Assembly: GCF_000330505.1 (NCBI RefSeq)
Contig: NW_004443623.1
Span: forward strand, 77,369 to 141,368
Direction of reading: 5' to 3'
Length of the DNA stretch: 64,000 bases
DNA from: Entamoeba invadens IP1
Taxonomy: Eukaryota > Evosea > Mastigamoebida > Endamoebidae
Positions 1-11,580 of this stretch are shown here, one piece after another. Under the pieces are notes generated by a model, which was given only the letters and a program-made list of their open reading frames with translations, was not told the origin of the DNA and did no database searches. A program made the position numbers and the translations under genes. Position 1 is the stretch's first letter; the number at the start of each line of letters is the position of its first letter.

Positions 1-1381
1 ATTCATTTTCAAATTATGCATTTTTGGGCAACAAACAAAAAAATTATAGTAAATGTATAGAGATAATGAAAAACAAAGAAAAACACAAGTGTAAAGACAT
101 CATGATATTTACCAACGTTAACACTTTAAACTATAATTTATAATAAAATAAATTAATATATTATTAATAATTTATCATGTTATTTATAATAGTTTTATAA
201 TTATAATTGTTATATATAATAGTAACAATCAACAGACATAATTTTGACACAATAACACATCAACAACCACATTTTTATTACAACGCGATTTCATCGAAGT
301 GATAAGTGATCACATTGATATAACAATGTTGTGTAATTAAAACTATATTGTATTTTATGCATAATTATTATTATAACAAAAAATGGTATAATGATTCTTA
401 TTTGTATTATTATCATTATAGAAAATACATAATGTTTATATACTTGATGTAGTTGTTATATAGATAACAATTTAAATTATTTGGATGTTAAAATTGATTA
501 CAAACTATATTATTAATATTATTTAACCATTAATAATATAAAGTTTATAATAATAATATAATAATATTTTTTAAATGACAATAATGGTAAAATAATGTTA
601 TTAAAATAGATCAAATAACAAAAATATTAAAATAATTTTTGTTTTAAAACGGATAATTTTAAATATATTTCAATCAACAACTATCTGTTATTCCACGACA
701 ATAAATCAATAAGAAATAGACAAACAATTGTTACTTATTATATTATTAACAGTTTTAGTTAAAAATATTAGATAAATTTTAATGTATTGTTTATTCGATT
801 AATTTTGTAACGAATTGTGTTTTATGTTTTAAATAAAAGTTTTTGTTAAATTTTTTAAAAATAATACAGTAAGGTTACCCCGTTTTGTTAAAAACTTTTC
901 TTCATGCAAGACATTTATAGTTAATTTTAATCAATAATTACCTTTTTAACAAATTAGATGCAAAGAACATTTTGGTGTTTTAGTTATAGATTGCTAAACA
1001 ATAAAATGGTTTAAATAAATTAAAAGTACTAATTAAATCTTACATAAAACAACGTCACTTGCTACAAAACAAAAAAAGTTTATGATAAAACAAAGAAAAT
1101 ACTTGACATAAATATGAATAAACACGATAACAGAGTTGGTATTTTTCAAGATTTGTGATGAATAGATTTATAGTTCAATTAGTACAATTTTAAACAACAA
1201 TGTGCAAAACCAATTTATAATCAAAAAATCATTTTTTAATCCTTATATCATGAAAAACAATTGAATTTCTAATAAATATCGTAAATCAACATTAAATAAT
1301 TGTGTGAAATAACACACAAATTTCTTGTTATATTTAAAATAAAAATTCAAAAAATAAATAATTACTTATTACTATAAATAA
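1..1381. other. AT-rich non-coding stretch
   Basis: Very AT-rich sequence with no open frame of useful length and no recognisable coding remnant on either strand. I see no clear repeat structure in it. Confidence 0.6.
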
Positions 1382-1678
1382 CTTTGCCGCCTTGCATTTG
1401 ATTTGACGAAAAAAATGCAAAAATCTGTTTCATCATCAGAACTCGAAAAATAAAACAAATTTTCAAACAGTGAAGTTATTACCATTGGAAACGAGAGATT
1501 CAGATGTCCAGAAGCACTCTTCCAGCCATCATTCCTTGTTATGGAAGCATCAGGTATCCACGAGACAACTTACAACTCAATCATGAAGTGCGATGTCAAC
1601 ATCAGAAACAATTTGTATGAAAACAGCGTTTTTTTTTCAAATGGAACATCAAAGTACTCAAGCATTAAACCAATGGCT
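1382..1678 (+). pseudogene. Actin pseudogene fragment
   Basis: One reading frame gives an unmistakable actin segment, including [35 protein letters not shown] and, upstream, a diverged SSSELEK equivalent to the SSxLEK segment of actin. It corresponds to roughly residues 217-310 of a normal ~375-residue actin. The frame holds a TAA just after the ELEK segment and ends at another stop after IKPMA. The amino-terminal half and the last ~65 residues are missing. Conservation is strongest in the middle and decays towards both ends. Surroundings are non-coding AT-rich DNA, so this is a dead, doubly truncated copy. Entamoeba actin genes lack introns, so the sequence cannot tell a retrocopy from a DNA-level duplication. 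Confidence 0.88.
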
Positions 1679-3260
1679 TAAAATGGAGGTGGTTGCAAAT
1701 GAGAAACATATATACATGAGGAGGCTTTTTATGCTTGGCTCAATTTAATTATATTCATATTGGTGTTTATTTGGTTTAGTTTTTATAATTATTGTTATAA
1801 TCAATCATAATATATATAATAAAATTACTATCAGTTATATTATTCAAAGGTTGATTTATTATAGTTTATTTATAATTAAAATTACTATTCAATTTATTAT
1901 TCTTTTGTCACGCATTGTATAATGTATCCAAAATAGCTATTTTTCTCGACTTAAATTGATGTTTTATAGCGTTGTTTTACCATATAAGATAATTATTTTA
2001 ATGTTATTGTTGTGTTAGTACAATAACACATAGAATTAAAAGTAAGCAGTGGGTTTTTATCGTAATATTTTGTTGTTATTTGGTTTTCCAAGTATTTTTA
2101 GTTTGAGTGGAATCCATTTTTATATTTCAACAATAATATTTTTGTTATGTTATAATTTATTTTATTTTGGTTTGAACCAATCTTATTGGTTATATCAAAC
2201 CTACAATCTTGCACACTTTTTAAGTGTTTTTTATTTTGTTATTTAAAAAACTTGAATATCTGATAATATTATATAATTATTTTTATTAACATTTTTATTT
2301 GTTTATGAAAACAGTTTATTTTCTTATTATTTTTATTACTGATATTAATTTGTTAAATTATATATTTTATTGATTGAAGGACGAATCTTTAACAAAAACC
2401 AATTAATTTGAGTTTATGAATGATGAAATGTTTTATAAATAATTTAAAAGTTTGAATTTAAATTGAACTATTTAATAAAAATAGTCAATAATCGTTCTAA
2501 ATTGTTCATGAAAAGTCGCCATTATTTTCATTTTTTGGAAAAGTGAAATTATTTTTTAAAATATTTTTATAAAAAAACAAAAAAATAAAAATTTTTAAGT
2601 TTTCGAAGGGTTAAATTGTAATAAGATTGTAAATAGTTTTTCGTTTTTTAAATAAAATTGTGTAATAATTTAGTTTTTCACCGTAATATATATACAGTTA
2701 ACAGAAAAAGTGGGATGCTAATCTTAATATAAATTAATTTAATATTATTAATAATAAATAATTAATAAAAATTTATTTTGTTTTTTTCAATATATTAATT
2801 TTTTGATTAATAATTTATATTAAAATTAATAGTAATTTTATTATTTTTCAATTGAAATTAACCAATAGTTACGAGCATCCTTGTTTATCTAGCATCCCCA
2901 TATTTCCTCATACTGTAATCAATAACTATAATAATCATCTGTCAAAAACATTAACAAAATTGTCTAACAGAAAGGCTAAAAAACCGTTTCTATCTTTGTC
3001 ACCACTTCCACTTGATTTTATAGATTTAAATAATATTAATATAATAAAATGTATAGTACTGTTTACCATGAAGGCTGAATATGCCTCGTGGAGACTTTTT
3101 CTGTTTGAGGTGGTAATTTGTATTATACTTTTTATTATAATGTTATTAGTTATAACTATTAAATTAATGGGAAGCGGTTAAAAAGACTAAAGCTGTTTTA
3201 TATCCTTTTGTAATTACGTATTTTGTCGTAAATGATAGATAAAACAATAAAACATTTAAA
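1679..3260. other. Intergenic AT-rich stretch
   Basis: No gene recognised. Two open stretches (2049-2246, 2852-3181) begin with GTG or TTG, are hydrophobic or low-complexity, and have no family resemblance. The region lies downstream of the 3' end of the TMK gene on the minus strand. Confidence 0.5.
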
Positions 3261-6200
3261 TTATTGAACGCATTGGTTTTCCAATTCACAGACCAATTTA
3301 GAAGATGTGATCCTTTCGATTTGATTATGTTTCCAACACTTTTCAATAATATCAAAAAGTTGAGTTGGCATGTTATCTTGCTTTTCTAGACGTTTTCCCG
3401 ATGTTACGAATTCCGCAATTTTCCATGGAAATTTGAAGAATGTTTTTGGGTATGCATTACACCACCCAAGACACTCATACATCATAACACCGAACGAATA
3501 AATATCAGCACTCTTTTTGTACTTCTCTTGTTTTAGTATCTCAGGAGCCATATAAGTAGGTGTACCAATACTTTTAGTGAATGTCATGTTCGTCTGTAAC
3601 AAATTGACGTTTCTCGAACTTCCAAAGTCAGTTAACTTAGCAATTACTTTTTCTGTGATATCCAACGAAAAGACTAAGATATTGTCTGGCTTAATATCTC
3701 TGTGTAAAATTCCATTTGTATGTAAATACTCAATTCCCTTTGAAGAGTCCAATAACATTTTGGTTCGCACATTTATATTAACTTCTTCATTCTTTTTGTG
3801 TTTCATTAAATCTTGTAAACTGCCAAATTGAGCAAATTCGGTGACCATACAAATTTTACTTGGAACAAATACAGCGCCATAAAAGTGGACGATATACTCA
3901 CTTCTGAATTTGTCTAACATTGAAACTTCATTTGCAAAGTCTTCAAAACGTTGTTCGTCGTTTTCTGTCATTGAAAAGTTTGTATTGTTTTTTGTGGTAT
4001 TTTTCGAAGTGTCATTTGTGTTATAATTTGTACTTTCCTGTGTCGCTGTTCCCGAATTAGTTTGTTGTGTATTTGAATTATTCATTTCATTAGTTTTGTT
4101 ATTTAAATTTGTGTAATTTGCTGTTCCTCCTATTTTGGTTGAGTCGCAATTTTCTACAGAAAATTTCATTCGTTTTATAGCAACCAGATTTCCTCTATAA
4201 GTTCCTTTATAAACTGTTCCAAACGTGCCTTCTCCTATTTTCTTATCTTCAATCAATTCGTGATAATCTAGTCGTGTCGATGGCTTTGTGCTTGCTCGTA
4301 TTTTGATTAGAATGACTTCTTCTTTCCCCTCGTTCACATCAAGACACACACACGCAATTTCATCTTCAATTTTAGACGAAAAATTTGGTGTTATAAACAC
4401 TTCAAATTCACATGCAAAGTTCTTTTTGAGTGTCACCAATTTAGGTTCTGTTCTAATAGAATATTGGTCGCACCCCTCCTTCACAGTAAATTGAATTTTA
4501 ATTGGCGTTTTCCCTTTGTTACCAATACACAGCAATTCACGACTCTCTACATTGACATCGATGTCTGTGTCACTCTCTCCAGTAAATTCAAGAACCTTTT
4601 TGTTACTACAAATCTTCGTTGAAATATTTGTGAACGTCACATTTGATTTTTTCATGTCGAAAATACAGACTTTGGCTTCTTCTTTTTTCGTCTTTTGTCT
4701 CTGGTGTAAATAAATTAACAATAAAATCACTGAAATGGTGCCAAATATGATGACAAAGAAGATAACCAAAATTGGCACTCCAACTTTCAAAAACAAAGTT
4801 TTGTCATCGACACAGGACAACCCATCTTCACTCAATTTCTTGTTATTTTCACATTGTGTGCAATAATTATGTGAGGCTTTCACACAAAATTGCACTGTTG
4901 TGATGTTTTCGCAAAGTTCACTTTTTAATATGTAATTGTTTTTACAGAGTGTACACGACACATCAGATGTGCATAATTGGCACTCACTGTTGCATTGATA
5001 ACACCTGTTATTTGCCAAATTCAAGTAATACTCGTCAGCACACGATTTACACCCACTCTTTGTTTTGTCTATACAATTTGTTAAACCATCAAAAGACTGA
5101 CATAAATACGACTCACTTGGTGTCAAAAAGTAGTTATCAATACATGTCAAACACTTTGAAATTTCAGTGCATGTGGAACACGATGGATCACATTTGACAC
5201 AATCGTTCTTGTCTTTAAAATACCCATTTTTACATATGGCACATCCAACATCATTTGGCATCGAATTTTGACATCGTGAGCGTAAATCACTGGCTAACTC
5301 ACACTCATTATTGACATTCAAAAAATACAAATCAGTCGAACATGAAAGGCAGTACGTCGAATTATAACACGTCACACATTTCCCTTCACATGGAAGACAC
5401 TTGTTGTTTGATAAATAAAACTTTTCGTTGCATTTTACACATCCTTTAGTTGTCATTATTTCGCAATTTGTAAGATCATCATTTTTCATATTTTTGAAAT
5501 TATTTTGATTCTTTTTATCATATTCATTTATAATTAATTTGGTTGAAGTTTTTAAGTCTTTATTAAATTGGTTATTTAATTTAAAAGTTCTAACTAAAGT
5601 GCAACTATTGTCGTAAAGACCATATGTACTTTGACATTCGTAAATCGTTCTAATTGCATTTGATGTCAATATGAGATATTTCTCTCTAAATGTTGATGGT
5701 AAGCAATAACCACTATTTTCCGTATTGCTTTTATAATAAGAAGGTATACACTCTTCACATGATACTCCATGAGACCGTTTGCAGTATAGTTGTTCCATTC
5801 TAACACAGACATTGTTGTCAATTAAATAATTATTTTCGCACTTTATACACACATTTTTGTTATATAATACGCAATTTTCAATAACATGTTTTGTACAAGA
5901 GTTGTTTTTTAAAATGTAATTTGTATCTTTAGAACATTTAACACAATCACTTTGTTCATTTTGAATACAATTAATGTCATTATTACACATTTTGGAATTC
6001 AAATTAATAACTGCATTTTTGTCACAAGTTAGTGATACCACAGTCTGTTGACTTAAAATGCACTTTGCGGTGTTTTGGTTGTATTGATTACATAGAGAAC
6101 ATTTATTATTTTCATTAACATATTCATTATCATTACATTTGAATTTTGCATTATTTCTACTATACGAATCAACATCATTTTGTAACACACACTTGTTGTT

Positions 6201-8498
6201 GTTATATTCGTAATAATCATCACAATTAAAACAAGTACTTTGCATGTTATTGTTATTAAAGTATTTGCAGGATTGCATGTAACTATAGCACTCACCTATA
6301 ATAGAAAATCCATTATTACATTCTTCACATGATATTTTCGAGTTACTCACACATGTTGAATTGTTAGGTATACATTTACCTTTATTTAAATAATAGTTGT
6401 CATTACATTTTAAACACTTATTAACATAAAGTTGTGTGGTACATCCATTGTTATATTGTAAACACGTTTTATTTGTTTGATTATAATAATAATAGTCTAT
6501 ACACAGAGTACAAATACCATTTGATGCCATATAAGGCGGATAACACTCCAAACATGTTACTTTATCTCCTGAATATGCACACATCTTACAATTATCAATT
6601 TTGTTATAACAATAGTCGCATTTGCTTATTTCACTTTGATATTTATGAGCAGGACATACACACTTCCCAATTTGTGTTATAAATTCGCCATTACACGTTA
6701 TACAAATTTCTGAAAGTTGACTACATGTGTTACAATTGTTTATTTCATTACATAAGTGACACGTTTTGTTCTTGGGAAAATAATTTGGTTTACATAGTGT
6801 ACATCCAATAAAAGTATCACAAAAATCAAATGTGCATGATGTATCACAAGGTAAGCACTTGTTATCATACAAATAAGTTCCGTTATAACATGACGTACAA
6901 TTTGTGGACTGAGTTTCACATGTTAAACAGTTTGTATCACATAAAACACAAATTCCATCGAGTGAATAATACCCATCATCACATTGTGAACACATAATGG
7001 GATATGAATAACACTTTCCAGTCTTACAATTTTCACAAGTATTACAAACTCCATTGAGATAATACCTCTCTCCTTCAACACATGAAGTGCATTTTGTTGC
7101 TGATCCCGTGCAATTGTAACACGTCGAATCACATTTTAGACATTTATTAGACTGTAAATAATATTTCTCAGCACATTTATAACATGATAATCCAGTGTTT
7201 CCACTACACTCAAGGCACTCTGGCGCACATTTATTACAATATCTACCAGTGTTATTAGAGATAGTATAATATCCTTTATCACACGCATAACAATAAGTCA
7301 CACGTGAACAGTCGAGACACCCTTCTGAACATTTTTCACACAATCTCGAACTATTCCGGAAAAAATATGGATAACACTCTCTGCAATAATAATAAGTACA
7401 AGACATGCAACCGTCTGTACAAGGAACGCAAGTTCTATTATAAGAACTGTATCTTGATTCAAGATAAAATCCATCATAACATCTTGTACAATTTGTTCGA
7501 TAAGGACCATTGCAACGATAACACTCCGAGTGACATTCATTGCACTCTTTATTTGATAAAAAGTAATGGGTATCACAACTCGTGCAATTTTGGCTTGTTG
7601 GACCGTTGCAATTATAACAATCTGCACTACATGCAAAGCACTGAGAATTTAACATATAGTATCTTGAATAACATGTTTTGCAACTTGATGAAGATGAACT
7701 CGAGCAAGAATTACACGAAGAATGACACGCAATACAACTTCCACTTGAATAGTAATAATGTGATTTACATGAGGTACATTGATTTGAATTGGGTCCACTG
7801 CAATAAAGACACGAAGAATAACAAGAAAGACACGAAGTTCCTGATAGATAGTAATATTGATTGCAAGTAACACAACTTGTGGCAGTAGTACAATAATTAC
7901 ATGGAGATGAACATGAATAACAGTAATTGGGATCTTTTAAATAATACCCATTTTTACATGAATAACACTGGGTATCTAACCCACCGTAACATGTGACGCA
8001 CCTATAACTACACGAACTACAAGAGCCTGAAGATAAATAATACCCATCATAGCATTTGGTGCATGTTGTATCACTACATGTCACACAATTGGTACAGGAG
8101 CCTTTTAAAGTCATTGAAGTGTTATTTAATGTAGTGTTTTTATATAATAATCGACTTAATTCATTTTTATTGCTTTGATGCGATAAAAACGTAAGTTGAA
8201 AAGTATTTCGCTGTTTAACATATTGATAACTTGTATTTTTGGTTGAAAAAAATAGAGTGTGTATTAACGTTAAGTTTGTTATAATAACCAATTTTGTTAT
8301 TTTATTGCAACATACTTTATAATTGTCGTCAATAAGTGGCAACTCAATTTTATTATCCAATGAACTCCACTCGAAAGACACTGGACATTCTTCTTCAATT
8401 TCTACACATTGCATCTTATCTGAGTATTTGCACCACTTTATATTCACAATATTGGAATTTACAACAAAAAGTAGAAGTAACAAAATAAACATTTTCAT
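3261..8498 (-). CDS. Transmembrane protein kinase (TMK) with CXXC-rich ectodomain
   Basis: Predicted type I receptor-like kinase of 1745 aa. A signal peptide (MKMFILLLLLFVVNSN) is followed by a very long ectodomain (to about residue 1230) built of repeated CxxC/furin-like units such as CxxCxxGYYL. A transmembrane helix lies at about 1236-1258 (VGVPILVIFFVIIFGTISVI). Next is a cytosolic beta-rich linker (about 1275-1380), possibly an MSP/VAP-like fold. The kinase domain (about 1415-1740) has IGEGTFGTVYKG, VAIK, HRDIKPDN, DFG and a GTPTYMAPE segment, so all catalytic motifs are intact. It is of tyrosine-kinase-like (TKL) type. An N/T-rich insert of about 60 residues separates the VAIK lysine from helix C. 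Entamoeba has a large TMK family implicated in sensing and surface variation; the ligand here is unknown. ATG start is supported by the signal peptide directly after it. Confidence 0.93.
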   Translation of the reverse strand: MKMFILLLLLFVVNSNIVNIKWCKYSDKMQCVEIEEECPVSFEWSSLDNKIELPLIDDNYKVCCNKITKLVIITNLTLIHTLFFSTKNTSYQYVKQRNTFQLTFLSHQSNKNELSRLLYKNTTLNNTSMTLKGSCTNCVTCSDTTCTKCYDGYYLSSGSCSSCSYRCVTCYGGLDTQCYSCKNGYYLKDPNYCYSCSSPCNYCTTATSCVTCNQYYYLSGTSCLSCYSSCLYCSGPNSNQCTSCKSHYYYSSGSCIACHSSCNSCSSSSSSSCKTCYSRYYMLNSQCFACSADCYNCNGPTSQNCTSCDTHYFLSNKECNECHSECYRCNGPYRTNCTRCYDGFYLESRYSSYNRTCVPCTDGCMSCTYYYCRECYPYFFRNSSRLCEKCSEGCLDCSRVTYCYACDKGYYTISNNTGRYCNKCAPECLECSGNTGLSCYKCAEKYYLQSNKCLKCDSTCYNCTGSATKCTSCVEGERYYLNGVCNTCENCKTGKCYSYPIMCSQCDDGYYSLDGICVLCDTNCLTCETQSTNCTSCYNGTYLYDNKCLPCDTSCTFDFCDTFIGCTLCKPNYFPKNKTCHLCNEINNCNTCSQLSEICITCNGEFITQIGKCVCPAHKYQSEISKCDYCYNKIDNCKMCAYSGDKVTCLECYPPYMASNGICTLCIDYYYYNQTNKTCLQYNNGCTTQLYVNKCLKCNDNYYLNKGKCIPNNSTCVSNSKISCEECNNGFSIIGECYSYMQSCKYFNNNNMQSTCFNCDDYYEYNNNKCVLQNDVDSYSRNNAKFKCNDNEYVNENNKCSLCNQYNQNTAKCILSQQTVVSLTCDKNAVINLNSKMCNNDINCIQNEQSDCVKCSKDTNYILKNNSCTKHVIENCVLYNKNVCIKCENNYLIDNNVCVRMEQLYCKRSHGVSCEECIPSYYKSNTENSGYCLPSTFREKYLILTSNAIRTIYECQSTYGLYDNSCTLVRTFKLNNQFNKDLKTSTKLIINEYDKKNQNNFKNMKNDDLTNCEIMTTKGCVKCNEKFYLSNNKCLPCEGKCVTCYNSTYCLSCSTDLYFLNVNNECELASDLRSRCQNSMPNDVGCAICKNGYFKDKNDCVKCDPSCSTCTEISKCLTCIDNYFLTPSESYLCQSFDGLTNCIDKTKSGCKSCADEYYLNLANNRCYQCNSECQLCTSDVSCTLCKNNYILKSELCENITTVQFCVKASHNYCTQCENNKKLSEDGLSCVDDKTLFLKVGVPILVIFFVIIFGTISVILLLIYLHQRQKTKKEEAKVCIFDMKKSNVTFTNISTKICSNKKVLEFTGESDTDIDVNVESRELLCIGNKGKTPIKIQFTVKEGCDQYSIRTEPKLVTLKKNFACEFEVFITPNFSSKIEDEIACVCLDVNEGKEEVILIKIRASTKPSTRLDYHELIEDKKIGEGTFGTVYKGTYRGNLVAIKRMKFSVENCDSTKIGGTANYTNLNNKTNEMNNSNTQQTNSGTATQESTNYNTNDTSKNTTKNNTNFSMTENDEQRFEDFANEVSMLDKFRSEYIVHFYGAVFVPSKICMVTEFAQFGSLQDLMKHKKNEEVNINVRTKMLLDSSKGIEYLHTNGILHRDIKPDNILVFSLDITEKVIAKLTDFGSSRNVNLLQTNMTFTKSIGTPTYMAPEILKQEKYKKSADIYSFGVMMYECLGWCNAYPKTFFKFPWKIAEFVTSGKRLEKQDNMPTQLFDIIEKCWKHNQIERITSSKLVCELENQCVQ

Positions 8499-10699
8499 GT
8501 TTATTATTATTAGAGTTTTGTTTAAAACAAAGTCAACAAAAATAATTTTTTTGAATCAAATATTGTTTAAGTTGAATTGGTATTACAGTCCCTTAAGCCA
8601 GCGTTATGAGAAAAGCTCTCCTTTTCGAATTGTTTATCAAAATAAAGTTAATTTAATTATAATTATTTTATAATTAATAGTTAATTTTTAAAAACAATAT
8701 TCGGAAGAATTGTTTTGATAAATATGGAACAATTAAAAAAATGTAATGAATATAAATAATAAATTTCTAGTATATATTATAGATATAATGGAAAAACAAT
8801 CCTAAAATAACACTTTTCTAATAAGTTTAGCCACGATTGACCATTTCCCTGTTAGATTTTTTGTTAATTCCCAAAACTGCATTACAATTTTAAAATTTAA
8901 GCAATTATTTATAAAAANNNNNNNNNNNNNNNNNNNNNNNNNNNNNNNNNNNNNNNNNNNNNNNNNNNNNNNNNNNNNNNNNNNNNNNNNNNNNNNNNNN
9001 NNNNNNNNNNNNNNNNNATATTAATAAATATTAAATATAAAATATATTTATTTATTCAATATGACATATTATATAAATTAAATCAATATATAAAAATGTA
9101 AAACCAAATATTAATTGGAATTTGATAATAATAATAAAAACAGATTGTTCAAAAAAAATTACAATTATTATTTTTTGTAAATGTTGTCTTCAAAACAACA
9201 ACGTGGTTCAGAAAGTAAACATCTCAATTTAACTGAGACGACCAAATATGTGTGCATTACATTATTTAATTCAAATAAATTTGAACCAATAGTATATATA
9301 TTTTTATTGATTTACTTGTACTTTTAAACCATTTTTTATTTGGGTATTAATTTATCTGTAAGCATATATTATTTTTTATAATAGCATTTATCGTGTGCAT
9401 TCGGCTTTTTTTATCATCACTTAAACTGAAATAATTTATTATCAAAATTTTATGAATTAAATTCATTTATTGTGTATTGTTTGTTAATCTTTGTGTTTCC
9501 TTCTTTCATTACCAATTTTTTAGAAATTGGTATATTTTTCACAATTTGTGGGGTGTTTCAAAAAAACTCTACAAGGAAAAACTTACTAAATAATTGCCTA
9601 TGTGTGTTGTGCAAATGTGTTATTACAAATATTTATCATTATGTTCTTTATATCATATTTTTCATTAGGTAACAACAATTGTTTAATTCAAAAAAAAATC
9701 ATAAACTTAGTCAAATAATTATGAAAACACCGAGTTATTAAATTTTTAATTTGAATAATATTATTTAAAATATACACTTTTAGTGGTTTTGAAAAAAAAA
9801 TGAGTCATTTCACTTTTAAAAACAATCAATAGTATATTTATTACATTTATTAATTACTTTATATAATTAGATTTATAACCCCATAATCTTATTCCTTATG
9901 ATTCAATTAATTCAAAACATACAAACAATCAGTAAGTGTAATTGAATTGTTTGTATGGTGGGTTAAGTATGAATAAATTTTTGAAAGCTTTATATAATTA
10001 AATAATTATAAATTTGTTATATTTAATTATTTAATATGAATCAAATACTTTATAATTCTAATAGTTAATTAAATAATTTAAATTTAATAATAATGAGTAG
10101 TTAAATAATAGGAATAATGAATGTTTGATGTTAATAATTCTTAAATACCTGATAAAAACAATGACAAATATTATTTATTTTGATAAATTTTTGTTATCGT
10201 GTTTCAACTTTATTCACAAAAGACATGTTTTTATTTTTTTAGGGTAATTTTCCCATATTTTCAATCATAATAATCTTATTATAATAATTGTTTTGTACAA
10301 ATGGATTTTTTATTTTCCAAAAATACTTATTAGAGTAATTTTCCCGATTTTTAATCAAAAACAAAAGCCGCAATTAAAATGTTTGATATTTTCGATGCTT
10401 TGTCCTGTTTTCATCCGCCGACACGTGTCAGCCACAATTAGCTTACCGATTTTTTGGCTGGCCAAAGAAAATTGGTCAATCGTGCTTGAGGAAATGAACA
10501 TTTACAATTTTAAACATAAATGAGTCATGTTTTCCACAAAAAAACGTGTTATATTATTATTTTGTTACATATACTAAAATACAATTTATAATTTTTACAT
10601 TAAAAACTGTATTAAATTATTCAATAAACATTTCATAGTCAAACCTCTATCAAATAAAACAAATTCAAAAAAATGAAAATGGTCTCTACGGACCAAATA
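8499..10699. other. Intergenic AT-rich stretch with an assembly gap
   Basis: Contains an N run at about 8919-9017. A 49-codon ATG frame begins at 9181 but ends in AT-rich hydrophobic sequence. A less AT-rich pocket at about 10380-10500 could be a coding relic, without a recognisable product. No feature can be supported. Confidence 0.5.
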
Positions 10700-10900
10700 C
10701 AGATCGAGGTGCCAGAAATTTATTGGGTGCCAGAATTATTTTAAGACATGAAATGAGTTTGGCACCCATTTCCAGATCAATTATTATCATGACAAAAACA
10801 AATAATAAACAAAAAATCAAAACCCGAATATTTACATCAATCAATCCTCTAATTTTTTGGCACCCATTAAATTTTTGGCACCCATTAAATACTCTATCTG
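10700..10900. mobile_element. Small Tc1/mariner-like MITE (201 bp)
   Basis: Terminal inverted repeats begin CAGATCGAG on the left and, read inward from the right, CAGATAGAG. A TA dinucleotide flanks both ends (10698-10699 and 10901-10902), as expected for TA target duplication. Subterminal GGGTGCCA motifs occur in tandem near each end, in inverted orientation (GGTGCCAGAA and GGGTGCCAGAA on the left; two TTTGGCACCCATTAAA blocks on the right). A further copy lies inside the left half. It has no coding capacity, so it must depend on a transposase encoded elsewhere. Assignment to Tc1/mariner rests on the TA flanks and CAG termini. Confidence 0.75.
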
Positions 10901-11580
10901 TATCCACATTTATCACGCATTTAAAATTATCTATATTCGATATTATGTGACTTATATTAAATTTTCATAAAAGTGTCTTAAAAATAAAAGGTTGTTTATC
11001 CAATTTATTTATTTTTTGTTATTAATATGTTATTGTTATATAGGTTCACTTTTGAGTTATAATTTTAATGATAAATAACCAGTTTAAATATTTTTTTTCA
11101 ATATATAAAATAAATATATTTAAGTAAAAATTATATAAAGTGGTGAAAGTATTTATCGCATTCTAAATAAATGTGTTATTTAAAATGTTTAAACAAAACA
11201 ACAATTTTTACATAGTTTGTTGTAATTCACAACAAAACAATAACTACATACAATGAACAAATATAAATTGTTTATTCCATCAAGTTGAACTTTGATTGAT
11301 TTCAATTGAATTCTGCCTCGATCAACAATTTTGATCAAGTGATATTTGATTGAAGTTCAACAAAAAAAATATTTTTCTCCTTTGCTTTGATCCGTTCTCT
11401 TTATTTTTTGGTCAATTTAAAATTAGAATGTTTACAAATAAACATAATATTCGGCACTTTTGGCTCATCTATCTCCTAATCACTTTCCGATATAAAAAAC
11501 GAATAGAATTTGTCATTTTTTATTTTATAGGATTCATATCAAACAGAAAAAAGAAACTCTAATGTGTTAAATATTTAAAA
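10901..11580. other. Intergenic AT-rich stretch
   Basis: No gene or clear repeat was recognised. An open frame at 11350-11562 reads as hydrophobic low-complexity sequence typical of AT-rich DNA. Confidence 0.5.

Noticed and set aside
2049..2246. 65-aa open frame
   Set aside because: Begins with GTG, is almost entirely Phe/Leu/Ile/Tyr, and looks like translated AT-rich DNA. No family feature.
2852..3181. 109-aa open frame with a hydrophobic C-terminal stretch
   Set aside because: Begins with TTG; the first ATG comes 70 codons in. Composition of the first part is somewhat protein-like, but no start, family or context supports a gene.
9181..9330. 49-codon ATG frame (MLSSKQQRGSES...)
   Set aside because: The first half looks plausible as an exon, but the second half is AT-derived hydrophobic sequence and no downstream exon with GTTTGT/TAG borders was found.
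10293..10523. Open frames in a less AT-rich pocket
   Set aside because: Both strands give partly plausible peptides (for example DTCRRMKTGQSIENIKHF on the minus strand), so the coding strand cannot be chosen and no family is recognised.
10635..10665. CATAGTCAAACCTCTATC, resembling a pogo/Tigger terminal repeat
   Set aside because: No matching inverted end could be found nearby; a single-ended match of this length can occur by chance.
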